A DNA stretch of 64,000 nt from Flavobacterium pectinovorum (GCF_900142715.1 NZ_FRBX01000001.1:1054001-1118000); one strand, 5' to 3'; shown: positions 26,368 through 34,971, numbered from the stretch's first letter. Notes: generated by a model from the letters alone, not told the origin. Made by a program: numbers and translations.

Positions 26368-27261
26368 TCAGTTGTAGTCTTTTGGTAATTTTCCGAAATG
26401 CGTCTTAAAAGCCTGAGAAAAGCTGGAATGATTTTCATATCCCACCTGCATATATATTTCACTTGGTTTCGATCCGTTTTTTAATAAATCAGCGGCTGTA
26501 ATTAATCTTTGCTGCTGCATCCATTTGGCTGGCTGCTGTTTATATATTTGCTGAAATTTACGCTTAAAAGTAGAAAGGCTCATATGGCAGAAAAACGCAA
26601 GTTCGCTGACTGAAAAATTATTGAAAACATTTTGCTGCATCACATTCTGAATCCTTTCTTCGGGCGTTTTTGCGACTGATACATTTTGAAAGTTATTAAG
26701 TTCCTCCGGAAATCGCATACACAGATAAACCAGTAACTCATTTAGCTTGGCGATCTGCATAGATTCCGTAAAAACGGTATCATTAATTAGTGATTGTACA
26801 GAACCAATAAAATTATTGATATAATCGTCTTTAGGAACTAAAACATTAGGTGTTTTTTTAGCAGGATCTTTCGGCAGTTTGATGCTATTGCGCACGGCGT
26901 CCTGCAGGAAATCGTCATCAAAGAAAACAAGAATACTTCTTATTCCGGGATTCCCATTTGGCCTTTCTGTAAAAATATAATTACCCGCAGAAAGCAGCAA
27001 GATGTTTGCAGGATTAATTACAATAGGTTTGCCGTCGCTGTAAATATGTTTTTCGCCCTTCATGATCAGGCTAATCATGTGCTGTGTTAGTTGACTTTTT
27101 CCCTTTACAAGCGGAGCATCAGAAACATACGGAACAAAACTCAATTTCGATTTTGGGTTTTCTCTTGTGGCTATTTTATCCGGCATTAATTCGTAATCCA
27201 TACTTTCTGATTTCCTGATCTTAATTATTTTACTAAGGTATAAAAAACTTTTTTTTACCAT
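26368..27261 (-). CDS. AraC-family transcriptional regulator
   Basis: Up to 297 residues; M21 at 27201 (MDYELMPDKIATRENPKSKL) may be the true start. The N-terminus is a cupin-type sensor with a GEKHIYSDGKPIVINPANI segment. The C-terminus carries the AraC double helix-turn-helix (NNFSVSELAFFCHMSLSTFK, then KPSEIYMQVGYENHSSFSQAFK). Its 3' end lies next to the direct-repeat operator of the SnoaL-like gene, the likely target. Confidence 0.85.
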   Translation of the reverse strand: MVKKSFLYLSKIIKIRKSESMDYELMPDKIATRENPKSKLSFVPYVSDAPLVKGKSQLTQHMISLIMKGEKHIYSDGKPIVINPANILLLSAGNYIFTERPNGNPGIRSILVFFDDDFLQDAVRNSIKLPKDPAKKTPNVLVPKDDYINNFIGSVQSLINDTVFTESMQIAKLNELLVYLCMRFPEELNNFQNVSVAKTPEERIQNVMQQNVFNNFSVSELAFFCHMSLSTFKRKFQQIYKQQPAKWMQQQRLITAADLLKNGSKPSEIYMQVGYENHSSFSQAFKTHFGKLPKDYN

Positions 27262-27400
27262 TATATGTGAAATAAGAAATAAAAAAAGGGTTGTTTTGGT
27301 GACTAAAAACCATTTATCACAGGCGAATTGTCCATTGTTTTTGTAATTTTATAAAAAAAAAATCTAAAGAAACATATCATGAAAGTTTTGCTTTCTTCGT

Positions 27401-27751
27401 TTATTGAGATTTAACTTCTCTCTGATTTTTAATATGTTCACGATGCGAAATTCCCCAACTAATCATTTCCGATATAATAGGTCCAAAAGATTGGCAATAT
27501 TCCGTTGACTCATAAAGTATAGGCACTTTCGCGTCACGATCTTCGGTTCTTTTTACAAGATTATTGAGTTCCATATCTTTCAATTCTTTCGAAAGCATGC
27601 GCGAAGTAATTCCGGGAATACTTTGCAGAATTTCTGTAAAACGCGTATTGCCATTACAGATAGAATTGATGATGGGTAATTTCCATTTTCCACCCAAAAC
27701 ATATATTGTATCCTGAAGTGCCTGAAACTCTTCTTTCTGATTTCTAGCCAT
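27401..27751 (-). CDS. HxlR-family transcriptional regulator
   Basis: The 116-residue winged-helix protein has the HxlR core LGGKWKLPIINSICNGNTRF, ILQSIPGITSRMLSKELKDM, and the closing YCQSFGPIISEMISWG. HxlR proteins are dimeric redox- or aldehyde-responsive regulators. It is divergent from the SDR gene at 28010, and the shared 258-bp gap contains three related ACTTATAT-type sites, so it probably controls the SDR. Confidence 0.88.
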   Translation of the reverse strand: MARNQKEEFQALQDTIYVLGGKWKLPIINSICNGNTRFTEILQSIPGITSRMLSKELKDMELNNLVKRTEDRDAKVPILYESTEYCQSFGPIISEMISWGISHREHIKNQREVKSQ

Positions 27752-27802
27752 GCTGTTTATTTTTCAATAAAAGTATAAAAAACATTTTATTTTTATTTTA
27801 AA

Positions 27803-27916
27803 CCATATAAGTGATATAAGTAAATATAAGAGCAAATCTAATTAAAGTTTCTGTTAGACTTATATCACTGCAACTATAAGCAAACTTTTTTAAATGAACT
27901 TATATAACTTATATGG
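27803..27916. promoter_or_regulatory. Candidate HxlR operators in the divergent intergenic region
   Basis: CCATATAAGTGATATAAGT (27803-27821) is the reverse complement, but for one base, of ACTTATATAACTTATATGG (27898-27916). A half copy ACTTATATCACT lies between them at 27858-27869. Confidence 0.6.
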
Positions 27917-27977
27917 TAAAAAAAACAATTCCGGTATACTCCATGATACCATTAAAAAAGCAATATGTTTTCCCATT

Positions 27978-27985
27978 TAACTTTG
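27978..27985 (+). promoter_or_regulatory. Probable -7 promoter element of the SDR gene
   Basis: TAACTTTG fits TANNTTTG and lies 24 bp before the ATG. No convincing -33 element is visible, as expected for a regulated promoter. Confidence 0.45.
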
Positions 27986-28009
27986 TCCCGTTAATTTAAA
28001 AAACATAAA

Positions 28010-28753
28010 ATGGACGATTTAAAAAATAAAGTTGCCGTAATTACCGGAGGAAATAGCGGAATAGGTTACGCAACAGCAAAACAATTAAAAGAACAAGGGG
28101 CAACGATTATCATTACCGGAAGAAGAAAAGAAGCGATAGAAAAAGCAGCTTCAGAATTGGGTGTAACAGCTATTGTTGCAGATCAGTCGAATGTTGGAGA
28201 CACCGAAAATCTGGTTGCCAAAGTAAAACAAGATTTCGGTCATGTTGATATCCTTTTTATCAATGCCGGAATTACGACCAAAGGAAATATTGAAGAAGCA
28301 ACAGAGGAATTATTTGACAGTGTTATGGATATTAATTTTAAAGGCGCGTATTTCACCCTGAGCAGATTTATTCCGATTTTAAAAGATGGCGCTTCAGTTG
28401 TATTTCTTTCTTCAAATACCGCAAGTATGAGTTATGCCGGAACTTCAATTTATTCTTCAAGTAAAGCCGGTCTGAATTCTGTAGTAAAAATTGCAGCATT
28501 AGAATTGGCTCCAAGAAAAATCAGAGTGAATTCGGTTAGTCCCGGTCCGACAGAAACTGAAATAATGAAAAAAATGGGATTAGACGAAGCAGCAGTTAAA
28601 ACTTTAATGAGTGCTATTGTTGATACGATTCCCCTAAAACAAATGGGAACCACTAAAGACGTTGCCAAAATGGTTTCGCACCTAAGCAGCGACGCCTCAA
28701 AATTCATCACCGGAGCCGATTTTATTATGGACGGAGGGATGGTATTAGCATAA
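28010..28753 (+). CDS. Short-chain dehydrogenase/reductase (SDR)
   Basis: The 247-residue classical SDR has TGGNSGIGYA for cofactor binding, FINAGITT, the catalytic Ser in VVFLSSNTAS, and Tyr/Lys in YSSSKAGLNS, ending with the common TGADFIMDGGM. It is probably NADP(H)-dependent. The substrate is unknown. Divergence from the HxlR gene suggests induction by a reactive small molecule. Confidence 0.87.
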   Translation: MDDLKNKVAVITGGNSGIGYATAKQLKEQGATIIITGRRKEAIEKAASELGVTAIVADQSNVGDTENLVAKVKQDFGHVDILFINAGITTKGNIEEATEELFDSVMDINFKGAYFTLSRFIPILKDGASVVFLSSNTASMSYAGTSIYSSSKAGLNSVVKIAALELAPRKIRVNSVSPGPTETEIMKKMGLDEAAVKTLMSAIVDTIPLKQMGTTKDVAKMVSHLSSDASKFITGADFIMDGGMVLA

Positions 28754-28842
28754 TTTAAGGTTCAGAGGTTCATAGCGACAAAGGTTCATAGGCTTTGCTT
28801 TTTGGAATTTGGAATTTAAAAAAATTTGGAATTTAATTTTCA

Positions 28843-28938
28843 TTAGGAGCTATTCCTGCTGTCCTTCCAATCTTTTGTGCCTCCCGAAGCCTCGGGACCG
28901 GCACAAAAGGATTTTCCCTCCCATCAGGGCTAGGGCAC
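28843..28938 (+). repeat. AGGAGCTATTCCTGCT element, fuller copy
   Basis: Conserved ends (AGGAGCTATTCCTGCTGTCC and ATCAGGGCTAGGGCAC) surround a hairpin centre with CTTTTGTGCC/GGCACAAAAG and TCCCGA/TCGGGA stems. The same ends occur around a different centre at 61911-61999. The rest of the 305-bp gap (28754-29058) is AATTCC-type repeat and GAACCTTTG repeats, with no gene. Confidence 0.65.
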
Positions 28939-29058
28939 TCGTTTTCATAAGAAATAATTAAATTTAAAACCTTTCTCCCCCTGAACCTTTGCTACTTTGA
29001 ACCTTCCTCAAAAAAAACCTTTGTACCTTTGTTCCTCTGAACCTTTGTACCTTTTTTC

Positions 29059-29625
29059 ATGAAACAACTCCTAAAAGACCACATCACCAAAACCGTTTCA
29101 TTAACAGATGAAGAGTTTGACTATTTCTTTTCGCATTTTAAACCGCAGTCTTTCAAAAAAGGCCAAACGATTATTAGCGTAGGTGATAAAGTTGATTGTG
29201 AGTATTTTGTAATTTCGGGTTGTGTAAAGGCTTTTTACATCAACGACGATATTAAAATGTACATCCTGCAGTTTGCAATGCCAACCTGGTGGACATCGGA
29301 CTACGCGGCTTTATACAATCAAACAAAAGCAACTATTAATATAGATTGTATTTCTGATGTAGAATTGCTTTGCCTTTCCAATGCCGATCGTGAAAAACTT
29401 TGTGCCGAATTTCATCAAATCGAACACTTTTTCCGTTGGCGAACTAATAAAGGTTATGTTGCTTCTCAAAAACGCCTTTTATCTTTTATGAATAACAATG
29501 TCAAAACACGTTACGAAGAACTTTTGGCATTATATCCTCAGCTTTACAACCTTGTTCCCAAACATTTAATTGCTGCTTATCTGGGTGTTTCCAGAGAAAC
29601 TTTAAGCAGGCTTTATAATTCATAA
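29059..29625 (+). CDS. Crp/Fnr-family transcriptional regulator
   Basis: The 188-residue protein has a cyclic-nucleotide-binding type barrel (KPQSFKKGQTIISVGDKVDC) and a C-terminal helix-turn-helix with HLIAAYLGVSRETLSRLYN. The recognition helix keeps the R-E-x-x-x-R residues that read GTGA in E. coli CRP. A TGTGA-N6-TCACG box lies 220 bp downstream before the YceI operon, the likely target. The cAMP-contacting residues of CRP are not obvious, so the signal is unknown. Confidence 0.85.
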   Translation: MKQLLKDHITKTVSLTDEEFDYFFSHFKPQSFKKGQTIISVGDKVDCEYFVISGCVKAFYINDDIKMYILQFAMPTWWTSDYAALYNQTKATINIDCISDVELLCLSNADREKLCAEFHQIEHFFRWRTNKGYVASQKRLLSFMNNNVKTRYEELLALYPQLYNLVPKHLIAAYLGVSRETLSRLYNS

Positions 29626-29639
29626 AGTTTCCCATAGAT

Positions 29640-29826
29640 TAAAAGATTAAAAATGATTTTTTTTTCACGCAGATTTGGCAGATTTGAGCAGATTTAAAAT
29701 TATCTGCTTAAATTTTTTTTTAAATCTGCGTAAAAAAACTTTGCGCCTTAGCGTCTTTGCGAGATTAAAAACCAACACAATCTTAAAAAAAATCAGCTTA
29801 AATCTTTTTTAAAATCTGCGTGAAAT
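29640..29826. repeat. ATCTGC-type intergenic repeat
   Basis: Copies of TTCACGCAGATT and AATCTGCGTGAA in opposite orientation with ATCTGCTTAAAT filler. Related tracts lie at 37560 and 39760. It fills most of the gap before the YceI operon. Confidence 0.65.
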
Positions 29827-29844
29827 AATACCCCAAAATCCGAA

Positions 29845-29890
29845 TGTGATCTACATCACGTAAGCAACTTCCATAGTCGCCGTTCCTTTG
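29845..29890 (+). promoter_or_regulatory. Crp/Fnr-type box and promoter of the YceI operon
   Basis: TGTGA-TCTACA-TCACG (29845-29860) is a near-consensus CRP-type site. TTCCTTTG (29883-29890) is the best -7 element, placing the box centre about 40 bp before the start site, the usual position for class II activation. Confidence 0.6.
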
Positions 29891-29930
29891 TACTGTACTT
29901 TAAATACAACAACAATTAAATACAATAACA

Positions 29931-30485
29931 ATGGAAACAACAAATTTTAAAATCGTAAGCGCAAACAGCCAAATCGATTGGACCGGAAGAAAAGTAACCG
30001 GCGCACATAATGGAACAATTGGTATCAAAGAAGGTAATTTTATCCTGAATGATGGAAAAATAAATGGTGGAAACATCATCATTAATACTTCGACAATAAA
30101 AATTCTGGATGTTACAGATCCGGCTACAAATGCACAATTTGCCGGACACCTTGCTTCGGATGATTTTTTCTCTATCGAAAAATTCCCTACCGCAACATTG
30201 GATATTCTTTCTGTAAAAGAAATTTCAAACAACACTTATCATCTTGAAGGAAATCTGACCATAAAAGATATTACACATCTTGTTGGTTTTGATGCCAAAG
30301 TAGAAAACAGCAGAAACGAAATTAAACTTTCTGGTAAACTGATTATTGACCGTACCAAATACGATATTAGATTCCGTTCTGGAAATTTCTTTACAGATTT
30401 GGGCGACACATTAATCTACAACGACTTTGACTTAGATTTTACTATTACTGCCGAAGCGGCTTTTTCAGAACAATCTAAAAACTAA
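29931..30485 (+). CDS. YceI-family protein
   Basis: The 184-residue protein has the YceI lipocalin-like barrel: SQIDWTGRKVTGAHNGTIG, GNIIINTSTIKILD, GHLASDDFFSIEKFPTATL and GNLTIKDITHLVGFDAKV. YceI proteins bind isoprenoid-type lipids and are often stress-induced. There is no signal peptide, unlike the periplasmic E. coli protein. It is the first gene of a five-gene operon with small gaps. Confidence 0.88.
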   Translation: METTNFKIVSANSQIDWTGRKVTGAHNGTIGIKEGNFILNDGKINGGNIIINTSTIKILDVTDPATNAQFAGHLASDDFFSIEKFPTATLDILSVKEISNNTYHLEGNLTIKDITHLVGFDAKVENSRNEIKLSGKLIIDRTKYDIRFRSGNFFTDLGDTLIYNDFDLDFTITAEAAFSEQSKN

Positions 30486-30489
30486 AGCC

Positions 30490-30708
30490 ATGCCTTACAT
30501 AAAAATCGAATTGACCCGCGAAGGAGTAACCCGCGAGCAAAAACAGGAATTAATAAGCGGCATAACCAATTTAATTACAGATGTTTTAAATAAAGATCCG
30601 CATTTAACACATGTCGTGATTCAGGAAATAGAATTAGACGATTGGGGTTACGCAGGAGATCAAGTATCAGTATTAAGAGAAAAAGGCATTACAGCCGATA
30701 AAAAATAA
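30490..30708 (+). CDS. 4-oxalocrotonate tautomerase-family enzyme
   Basis: The 72-residue protein starts MPYIKIELTREG. After Met removal the N-terminal Pro is the catalytic base of the family. The rest (KQELISGITNLITDVLNKDP and HVVIQEIELDDWGYAGD) is the beta-alpha-beta fold of the TomN/DmpI-like tautomerases. It lies 4 bp after the YceI gene. The substrate is unknown. Confidence 0.88.
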   Translation: MPYIKIELTREGVTREQKQELISGITNLITDVLNKDPHLTHVVIQEIELDDWGYAGDQVSVLREKGITADKK

Positions 30709-30713
30709 ATATC

Positions 30714-31448
30714 ATGAAAAAACAAACTATAATCGTTACCGGAGCAGCTTCTGGTATCGGAAAAGGAATCGCTAAATACTTTTTGGACAGAGGTGATAAT
30801 GTTGTCATCAATTCAGTAACGCCAAGTGCACTAGAAAACACTTATAAAGAATTTGGAGCAGGCGATAACCTGGCCATGTTTGCCGGAGACGTAAGCAAAA
30901 AAGAAACCGGAGAACAATTGGTGAAAATTGCCCTTGAAAAATTTGGTTCTGTAGATGTATTGGTCAACAATGCCGGAATTTTTGACAGCAAACCATTTCT
31001 TGAAGTTGATGAAGCTTACTTAGATAAATTCCTGACTACAAACTTTAAAGGAACTTATTTTACAACACAATCCGTGATTCCGCAAATGCTGAAACAAAAA
31101 GATGGTGTTGTAATCAATATCGGAACACCGTTGGTAAACCACGGATTAGGCGGATGGCCGGCTTCGGCACCTGTTTCAAGCAAAGGTGCAATTCATGCGC
31201 TTACAATTCAGCTGGCAGCCGAATTTGGAAAACAAAACATTCGTATCAATACTGTCGCACCGGGTGTAATTCGCACACCAATGCACGGAGACAAAGCCGA
31301 TCAGAATGCGGGTTTACATTTGCTAAACAGAGTTGGCGAAATAGATGATGTTGCTGAAATGGTGTATATCGTTGCAAAAAGCACTTTTATTACCGGATCA
31401 ATCATTAATGTTGATGGCGGAAAAGGTGCCGGACACAATTTAAACTAA
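30714..31448 (+). CDS. SDR-fold protein lacking the catalytic Tyr and Ser
   Basis: The 244-residue protein keeps the cofactor motif TGAASGIGKG, VLVNNAGIF and the C-terminal TGSIINVDGGKGAG. However, the YxxxK site reads PVSSK (within WPASAPVSSKGAIHALT), so Tyr is replaced by Pro, and the usual catalytic Ser stretch reads NIGTPLV. It probably binds NAD(P)H but is either inactive or uses another mechanism. It is third in the YceI operon. Confidence 0.8.
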   Translation: MKKQTIIVTGAASGIGKGIAKYFLDRGDNVVINSVTPSALENTYKEFGAGDNLAMFAGDVSKKETGEQLVKIALEKFGSVDVLVNNAGIFDSKPFLEVDEAYLDKFLTTNFKGTYFTTQSVIPQMLKQKDGVVINIGTPLVNHGLGGWPASAPVSSKGAIHALTIQLAAEFGKQNIRINTVAPGVIRTPMHGDKADQNAGLHLLNRVGEIDDVAEMVYIVAKSTFITGSIINVDGGKGAGHNLN

Positions 31449-31450
31449 TA

Positions 31451-31900
31451 ATGAAAACTTTTTTATTAATTGCTTTTATGCTCTGGAATTTACAGGGCAT
31501 AAAAGCACAAAATAAGATCACAATGGAAAATCAGGAAGATATTGCAGCAATTACAAATGCCATTGAAAACAATTATTTGAAAGGCATTTATGAAGGAGAT
31601 GTAAGGATTTTGGGAAGCATTTTTTATCCCGGAACATTGGTTTACGGTGATATAAAAGGACAACCTTATTTCAAGACCGTAGATTTATATCTGGACGGTG
31701 TAAAAAACAGACAAAGTCCGAAGGATTCCGGAAAGCCTTTTAAAGGAGAAATTTTGGATATTCGGGTTGTAAATTCAATTGCCGTAGCCGAAATTAATGT
31801 TAAAATGTATGACTTTTATTATCGGGATTTTTTATCTTTTCATAAGATTAACGGAAAATGGCTTATTGTCAATAAAATGCTGACTGACTTAAGTCAATAA
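31451..31900 (+). CDS. Exported NTF2-like (lumazine-binding-like) protein
   Basis: The 149-residue protein starts 2 bp after the SDR stop and has a signal peptide (MKTFLLIAFMLWNLQGIKAQ). The NTF2-like fold follows: IAAITNAIENNYLKGIYEGD, IRVVNSIAVAEINVKMYDFYY and FLSFHKINGKWLIVNKM. Bacteroidota operons often carry one such protein; no catalytic residues can be named. Confidence 0.75.
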   Translation: MKTFLLIAFMLWNLQGIKAQNKITMENQEDIAAITNAIENNYLKGIYEGDVRILGSIFYPGTLVYGDIKGQPYFKTVDLYLDGVKNRQSPKDSGKPFKGEILDIRVVNSIAVAEINVKMYDFYYRDFLSFHKINGKWLIVNKMLTDLSQ

Positions 31901-31917
31901 TTTTAAACGAAAAAGCA

Positions 31918-33003
31918 ATGTGGAATCATACAAAAATAACAGATTTATTGGGTATTGATTATCCAATTATGCAGGGGCCGTTTGGCGGAAATTTATCTTC
32001 GGTTGAATTAACTGCAACGGTATCAAATGCCGGTGGATTGGGCGGATATGGTGCTTATACCATGAGCCCACAGGAGATTTTTGATGTAGACAAACAAATA
32101 AAAGCGGCAACCAATAAACCGTATAACATCAATCTTTGGGTTTCAGATCATGATATTCCGCAAGGTGGTTTAACAGATGATAAATTTGCTAAAACCATCC
32201 AGCAATATCAACCTTATTTTGATGAACTTGGTATTCCGTTACCGGAAAAACCAGCGCCGTTTCAATCCAGATTCGAAAATCAATTAGACGTTATTTTAGA
32301 CATTCGCCCAAAAGTATTTAGCTTTATGTTTGGCGTGCCTTCGGCCGATGTTTTAGAAGAATGCCGCAAAAAAGGAATCGTTACGGTAGGTGCCGCAACG
32401 ACTCTGGACGAAGCCATTTTTCTGGAAGCTGCAGGAATTGATATGATTATTGCTTCGGGCTTTGAAGCAGGCGGACACAGACCTTCTTTTTTGGCTTCTG
32501 CCGAATCATCCTTAATGGGAACTTTTGCTTTAGTACAATTAATGAGGGAAAAAATAAAAACACCCATCATCGCCGCCGGCGGAATTGCAACTGGAAAAGG
32601 TGTTGCAGCAGCTTTGGCATTAGGTGCAGACGCTGCCCAAATAGGAACCGCGTTTCTTGCTACCGATGAATCGAATGCATTACCCATTCACAGAGAAATG
32701 TTATTCTCCGAAGCATCCAAATACACCACTTTATCAAGAGCCTATACTGGCAGACTCGGACGCGGAATAACCAGCAGAATTGCAAAAGATTTAATTGGCA
32801 AAGAAGAAAATATTCTGCCCTTTCCGCTACAAACGACTTTAATTTCGCCATTGCGAAAAGCAGCACTTGAGCAGCAAAAATGGGATATGATCTTATTTTG
32901 GGGCGGACAAATTTCTCCCATTTTAAAACATACAAAAGCAAAAGATCTAATGCATTCGCTGATTGAAGAAACAACAAGTTATTTCAATGATTTGAAAGCT
33001 TAA
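31918..33003 (+). CDS. Nitronate monooxygenase-like FMN oxidoreductase
   Basis: The 361-residue TIM-barrel protein has MQGPFGGNLSSVELTATVSN at the start, GAATTLDEAIFLEAAGIDMI, ASGFEAGGHRPSF with the conserved His, and the phosphate-binding AAGGIATGKGVAAALALGAD. This is the 2-nitropropane dioxygenase/nitronate monooxygenase family, which detoxifies nitronates such as propionate 3-nitronate. It is the last gene of the YceI operon, ended by a terminator 24 bp later. Confidence 0.85.
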   Translation: MWNHTKITDLLGIDYPIMQGPFGGNLSSVELTATVSNAGGLGGYGAYTMSPQEIFDVDKQIKAATNKPYNINLWVSDHDIPQGGLTDDKFAKTIQQYQPYFDELGIPLPEKPAPFQSRFENQLDVILDIRPKVFSFMFGVPSADVLEECRKKGIVTVGAATTLDEAIFLEAAGIDMIIASGFEAGGHRPSFLASAESSLMGTFALVQLMREKIKTPIIAAGGIATGKGVAAALALGADAAQIGTAFLATDESNALPIHREMLFSEASKYTTLSRAYTGRLGRGITSRIAKDLIGKEENILPFPLQTTLISPLRKAALEQQKWDMILFWGGQISPILKHTKAKDLMHSLIEETTSYFNDLKA

Positions 33004-33026
33004 TTTGATAAAAAAGAATTGAGACG

Positions 33027-33055
33027 AGGCTGCCCAAAAGGTAGCCTTTTTTATT
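33027..33055 (+). terminator. Terminator of the YceI operon
   Basis: AGGCTGCC-CAAAA-GGTAGCCT (one wobble) followed by seven Ts, 24 bp after the stop codon. Confidence 0.85.
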
Positions 33056-33148
33056 TTCGCAAATTAGTACGAAACCCGCCAGGTTTCGATCCCGAAGTTT
33101 TGGGACTGTCGGGTTTACCCTAAAACGTATCAAGGAATATTTAAATAT

Positions 33149-33298
33149 ATGTAGTCCCCACAGGACAATTTTGCGTGCGGTTATTTTTTTCTACCAACAT
33201 GTAACCTCTACGAGGTATTACAATAAATACTCCTTTAGGAGTTACATATTGGTAGAAATATGAATTGTAGTTTTTAGAATGTCCCGTAGGGACTACAT
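33149..33298. repeat. Nested palindromic repeat element
   Basis: Outer arms TGTAGTCCCCACAGGACA and TGTCCCGTAGGGACTACA enclose inner arms with CTACCAACATGTAACCTC and GAGTTACATATTGGTAG; each arm also contains its own small palindrome. No coding is seen. It lies in the 509-bp gap between the YceI operon and the epoxide hydrolase gene. Confidence 0.75.
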
Positions 33299-33309
33299 AA
33301 TTGCGCAAA

Positions 33310-33340
33310 CCTTTGTCAAAGTTTCAAACTTTGACAAAGG
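33310..33340. repeat. Palindromic repeat, copy 2 of the 11074 element
   Basis: CCTTTGTCAAAGTTT and its exact reverse complement flank one C, matching the core of the 11074-11106 palindrome. Confidence 0.75.
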
Positions 33341-33395
33341 TAAACCCAGATAACCGAGTATTACAATATCAACACCAAACTTTCAACTTCTTCAA

Positions 33396-33470
33396 TGTCC
33401 ATTTCAGCATTAACTTCGTCCATTTGACTTATTTAATGATTTTAAAACGCTTGTTATCAAAATACTTTTG
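33396..33470 (+). promoter_or_regulatory. Direct-repeat operator and promoter of the epoxide hydrolase gene
   Basis: TGTCCATTTCA at 33396 and CGTCCATTTGA 21 bp later form a direct repeat. TACTTTTG (33463-33470) starts 67 bp after the first repeat. The same layout and distance occur at 34853 and, on the minus strand, at 40402. Confidence 0.7.
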
Positions 33471-33512
33471 ACAAAGAAATTAACTGATAACAAATAATTT
33501 AAATCAAAAAAA

Positions 33513-34814
33513 ATGAAAACAATTCAAAAAAACAAACGCAGTTTTCTAAGCACAATTGCTACAGGAACTTTTATGCTGATTGCCGCTACAGGCATTGCAC
33601 AAAAAAATCAGACAGCAACTAAAACCAGCGACGCGTCTATTAGACCTTATCATATTAGTATTTCGCAAGATGCATTAACAGATCTTCGCAATCGTGTCAA
33701 TGCGACAAGATGGCCGGATAAAGAAACGGTTACCGATCAGTCACAAGGAGTAAAACTACAGCAAATTCAAAGCCTTGTAAAATATTGGGGAACTGATTAT
33801 GACTGGCGCAAAACAGAAACTAAGTTAAATCAATTGCCACAATTCGTAACAAACATTGATGGCTTGGATATTCAGTTTATCCACATCAAATCTAAAAACA
33901 AAAATGCTTTGCCATTAATTATTACACATGGCTGGCCGGGTTCTTTCTTTGAACTTATAAAAGTAATCGGACCATTGACTGATCCTGTTGCTTACGGAGG
34001 AAAAGCCGAAGACGCTTTTGATTTGGTGATTCCGTCAATGCCAGGTTACGGATTCTCAGAAAAACCTACAGGAACAGGTTGGGGACCAGAAAAAATAGGG
34101 AATGCCTGGGATGTTTTAATGAAACGTTTGGGATATAAAAACTACGTATCTCAGGGAGGAGATTGGGGTTCAGTAATTGCAGATGCGATGGCGCGTCAGG
34201 CTCCACAAGGATTATTGGGTATTCACGTTAATATGCCTGCGACAGTTCCGGCTGATGTTGCGAAAGCACTTAAAGACGGAGATCCTGCACCTCAAGGATT
34301 ATCTGTAAAAGAAAAAGCAGCTTTTATTTCGCTTAATAAATTATACACAAAAGGCGGCGGTTATGCCGGAATGATGGTAACACGTCCGCAAACTTTAGGG
34401 TACGGATTGACTGATTCTCCTGTTGGGTTGGCTTCTTTCTTCTTAGATAAATTCAACGAATGGACATATAGCGGAGGAAATGCCGAAAAATCATTAACCA
34501 AAGATGAAATGTTAGACGATATTTCATTGTATTGGTTAACAAACACAGCCAATTCATCGGCACAATTGTATTGGGAAAACAATACGAATAACTTTAATGT
34601 GGTAGAACAAAAAACACACGACATTAAAATTCCGGTTGCTGTAACTGTTTTTCCGGGAGAAATCTACCAGGCACCAAAAAGCTGGGCCGAGAAAGCATAT
34701 AAAAACCTGATTTATTTTAATGAAGTAAACAAAGGCGGGCATTTTGCTTCGTGGGAAGAACCACAGCTTTTTACAATCGAACTTCGTGCAGCTTTTAAAT
34801 CATTAAGAAAATAA
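33513..34814 (+). CDS. Exported epoxide hydrolase (EHN family)
   Basis: The 433-residue protein has a signal peptide (MKTIQKNKRSFLSTIATGTF to ATGIAQ) and an EHN N-terminal domain (ISISQDALTDLRNRVNATRW, then WRKTETKLNQLPQF). An alpha/beta hydrolase core follows with ITHGWPGSFFE, the nucleophile Asp in GGDWGSVIAD, and the catalytic His in NKGGHFASWEEP. Epoxide hydrolases open epoxides to diols. A periplasmic detoxifying role is inferred. The promoter resembles that of the next hydrolase gene almost base for base. Confidence 0.88.
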   Translation: MKTIQKNKRSFLSTIATGTFMLIAATGIAQKNQTATKTSDASIRPYHISISQDALTDLRNRVNATRWPDKETVTDQSQGVKLQQIQSLVKYWGTDYDWRKTETKLNQLPQFVTNIDGLDIQFIHIKSKNKNALPLIITHGWPGSFFELIKVIGPLTDPVAYGGKAEDAFDLVIPSMPGYGFSEKPTGTGWGPEKIGNAWDVLMKRLGYKNYVSQGGDWGSVIADAMARQAPQGLLGIHVNMPATVPADVAKALKDGDPAPQGLSVKEKAAFISLNKLYTKGGGYAGMMVTRPQTLGYGLTDSPVGLASFFLDKFNEWTYSGGNAEKSLTKDEMLDDISLYWLTNTANSSAQLYWENNTNNFNVVEQKTHDIKIPVAVTVFPGEIYQAPKSWAEKAYKNLIYFNEVNKGGHFASWEEPQLFTIELRAAFKSLRK

Positions 34815-34852
34815 AAACTCTTGTTGAGGTGAAATAATTTCAGGATTTAGCC

Positions 34853-34927
34853 TGTCCATTTCAACTTTTACTTTGTCCGGTTCACCTTTTTTGTGATTGT
34901 AAAAGGATGGTAATCGCGATACTTTTG
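34853..34927 (+). promoter_or_regulatory. Direct-repeat operator and promoter of the second hydrolase gene
   Basis: TGTCCATTTCA at 34853 and TGTCCGGTTCA 21 bp later; TACTTTTG at 34920-34927 starts 67 bp after the first repeat. The following bases GAAGAAATTAACT are also shared with the 33463 promoter. Confidence 0.7.
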
Positions 34928-34971
34928 ACGAAGAAATTAACTAATAATCAAAACATTAAATACAAAATATT

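Noticed and set aside
27379..27414. ATGAAAGTTTTGC reading frame of 11 codons before the HxlR gene's 3' end
   Set aside because: It ends after 11 codons, overlaps the hxlR stop region and has no homologue I know. At most it is the remnant of a gene start; the CCATTT/GTCCATTG sequence 40-70 bp upstream has a 22-bp step and no TTTG element at the 67-bp place, so I did not add it to the operator family.
27973..28000. CCATTTAACTTTGTCCCG before the SDR, similar to the 67-bp operator family
   Set aside because: The similarity comes from its TAACTTTG promoter element; there is only one GTCC and no downstream promoter at the right distance.
31154..31348. Other-frame 64-residue frame within the SDR gene at 30714
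   Set aside because: It is a shadow of the real gene, with no start signal and no separate homology.
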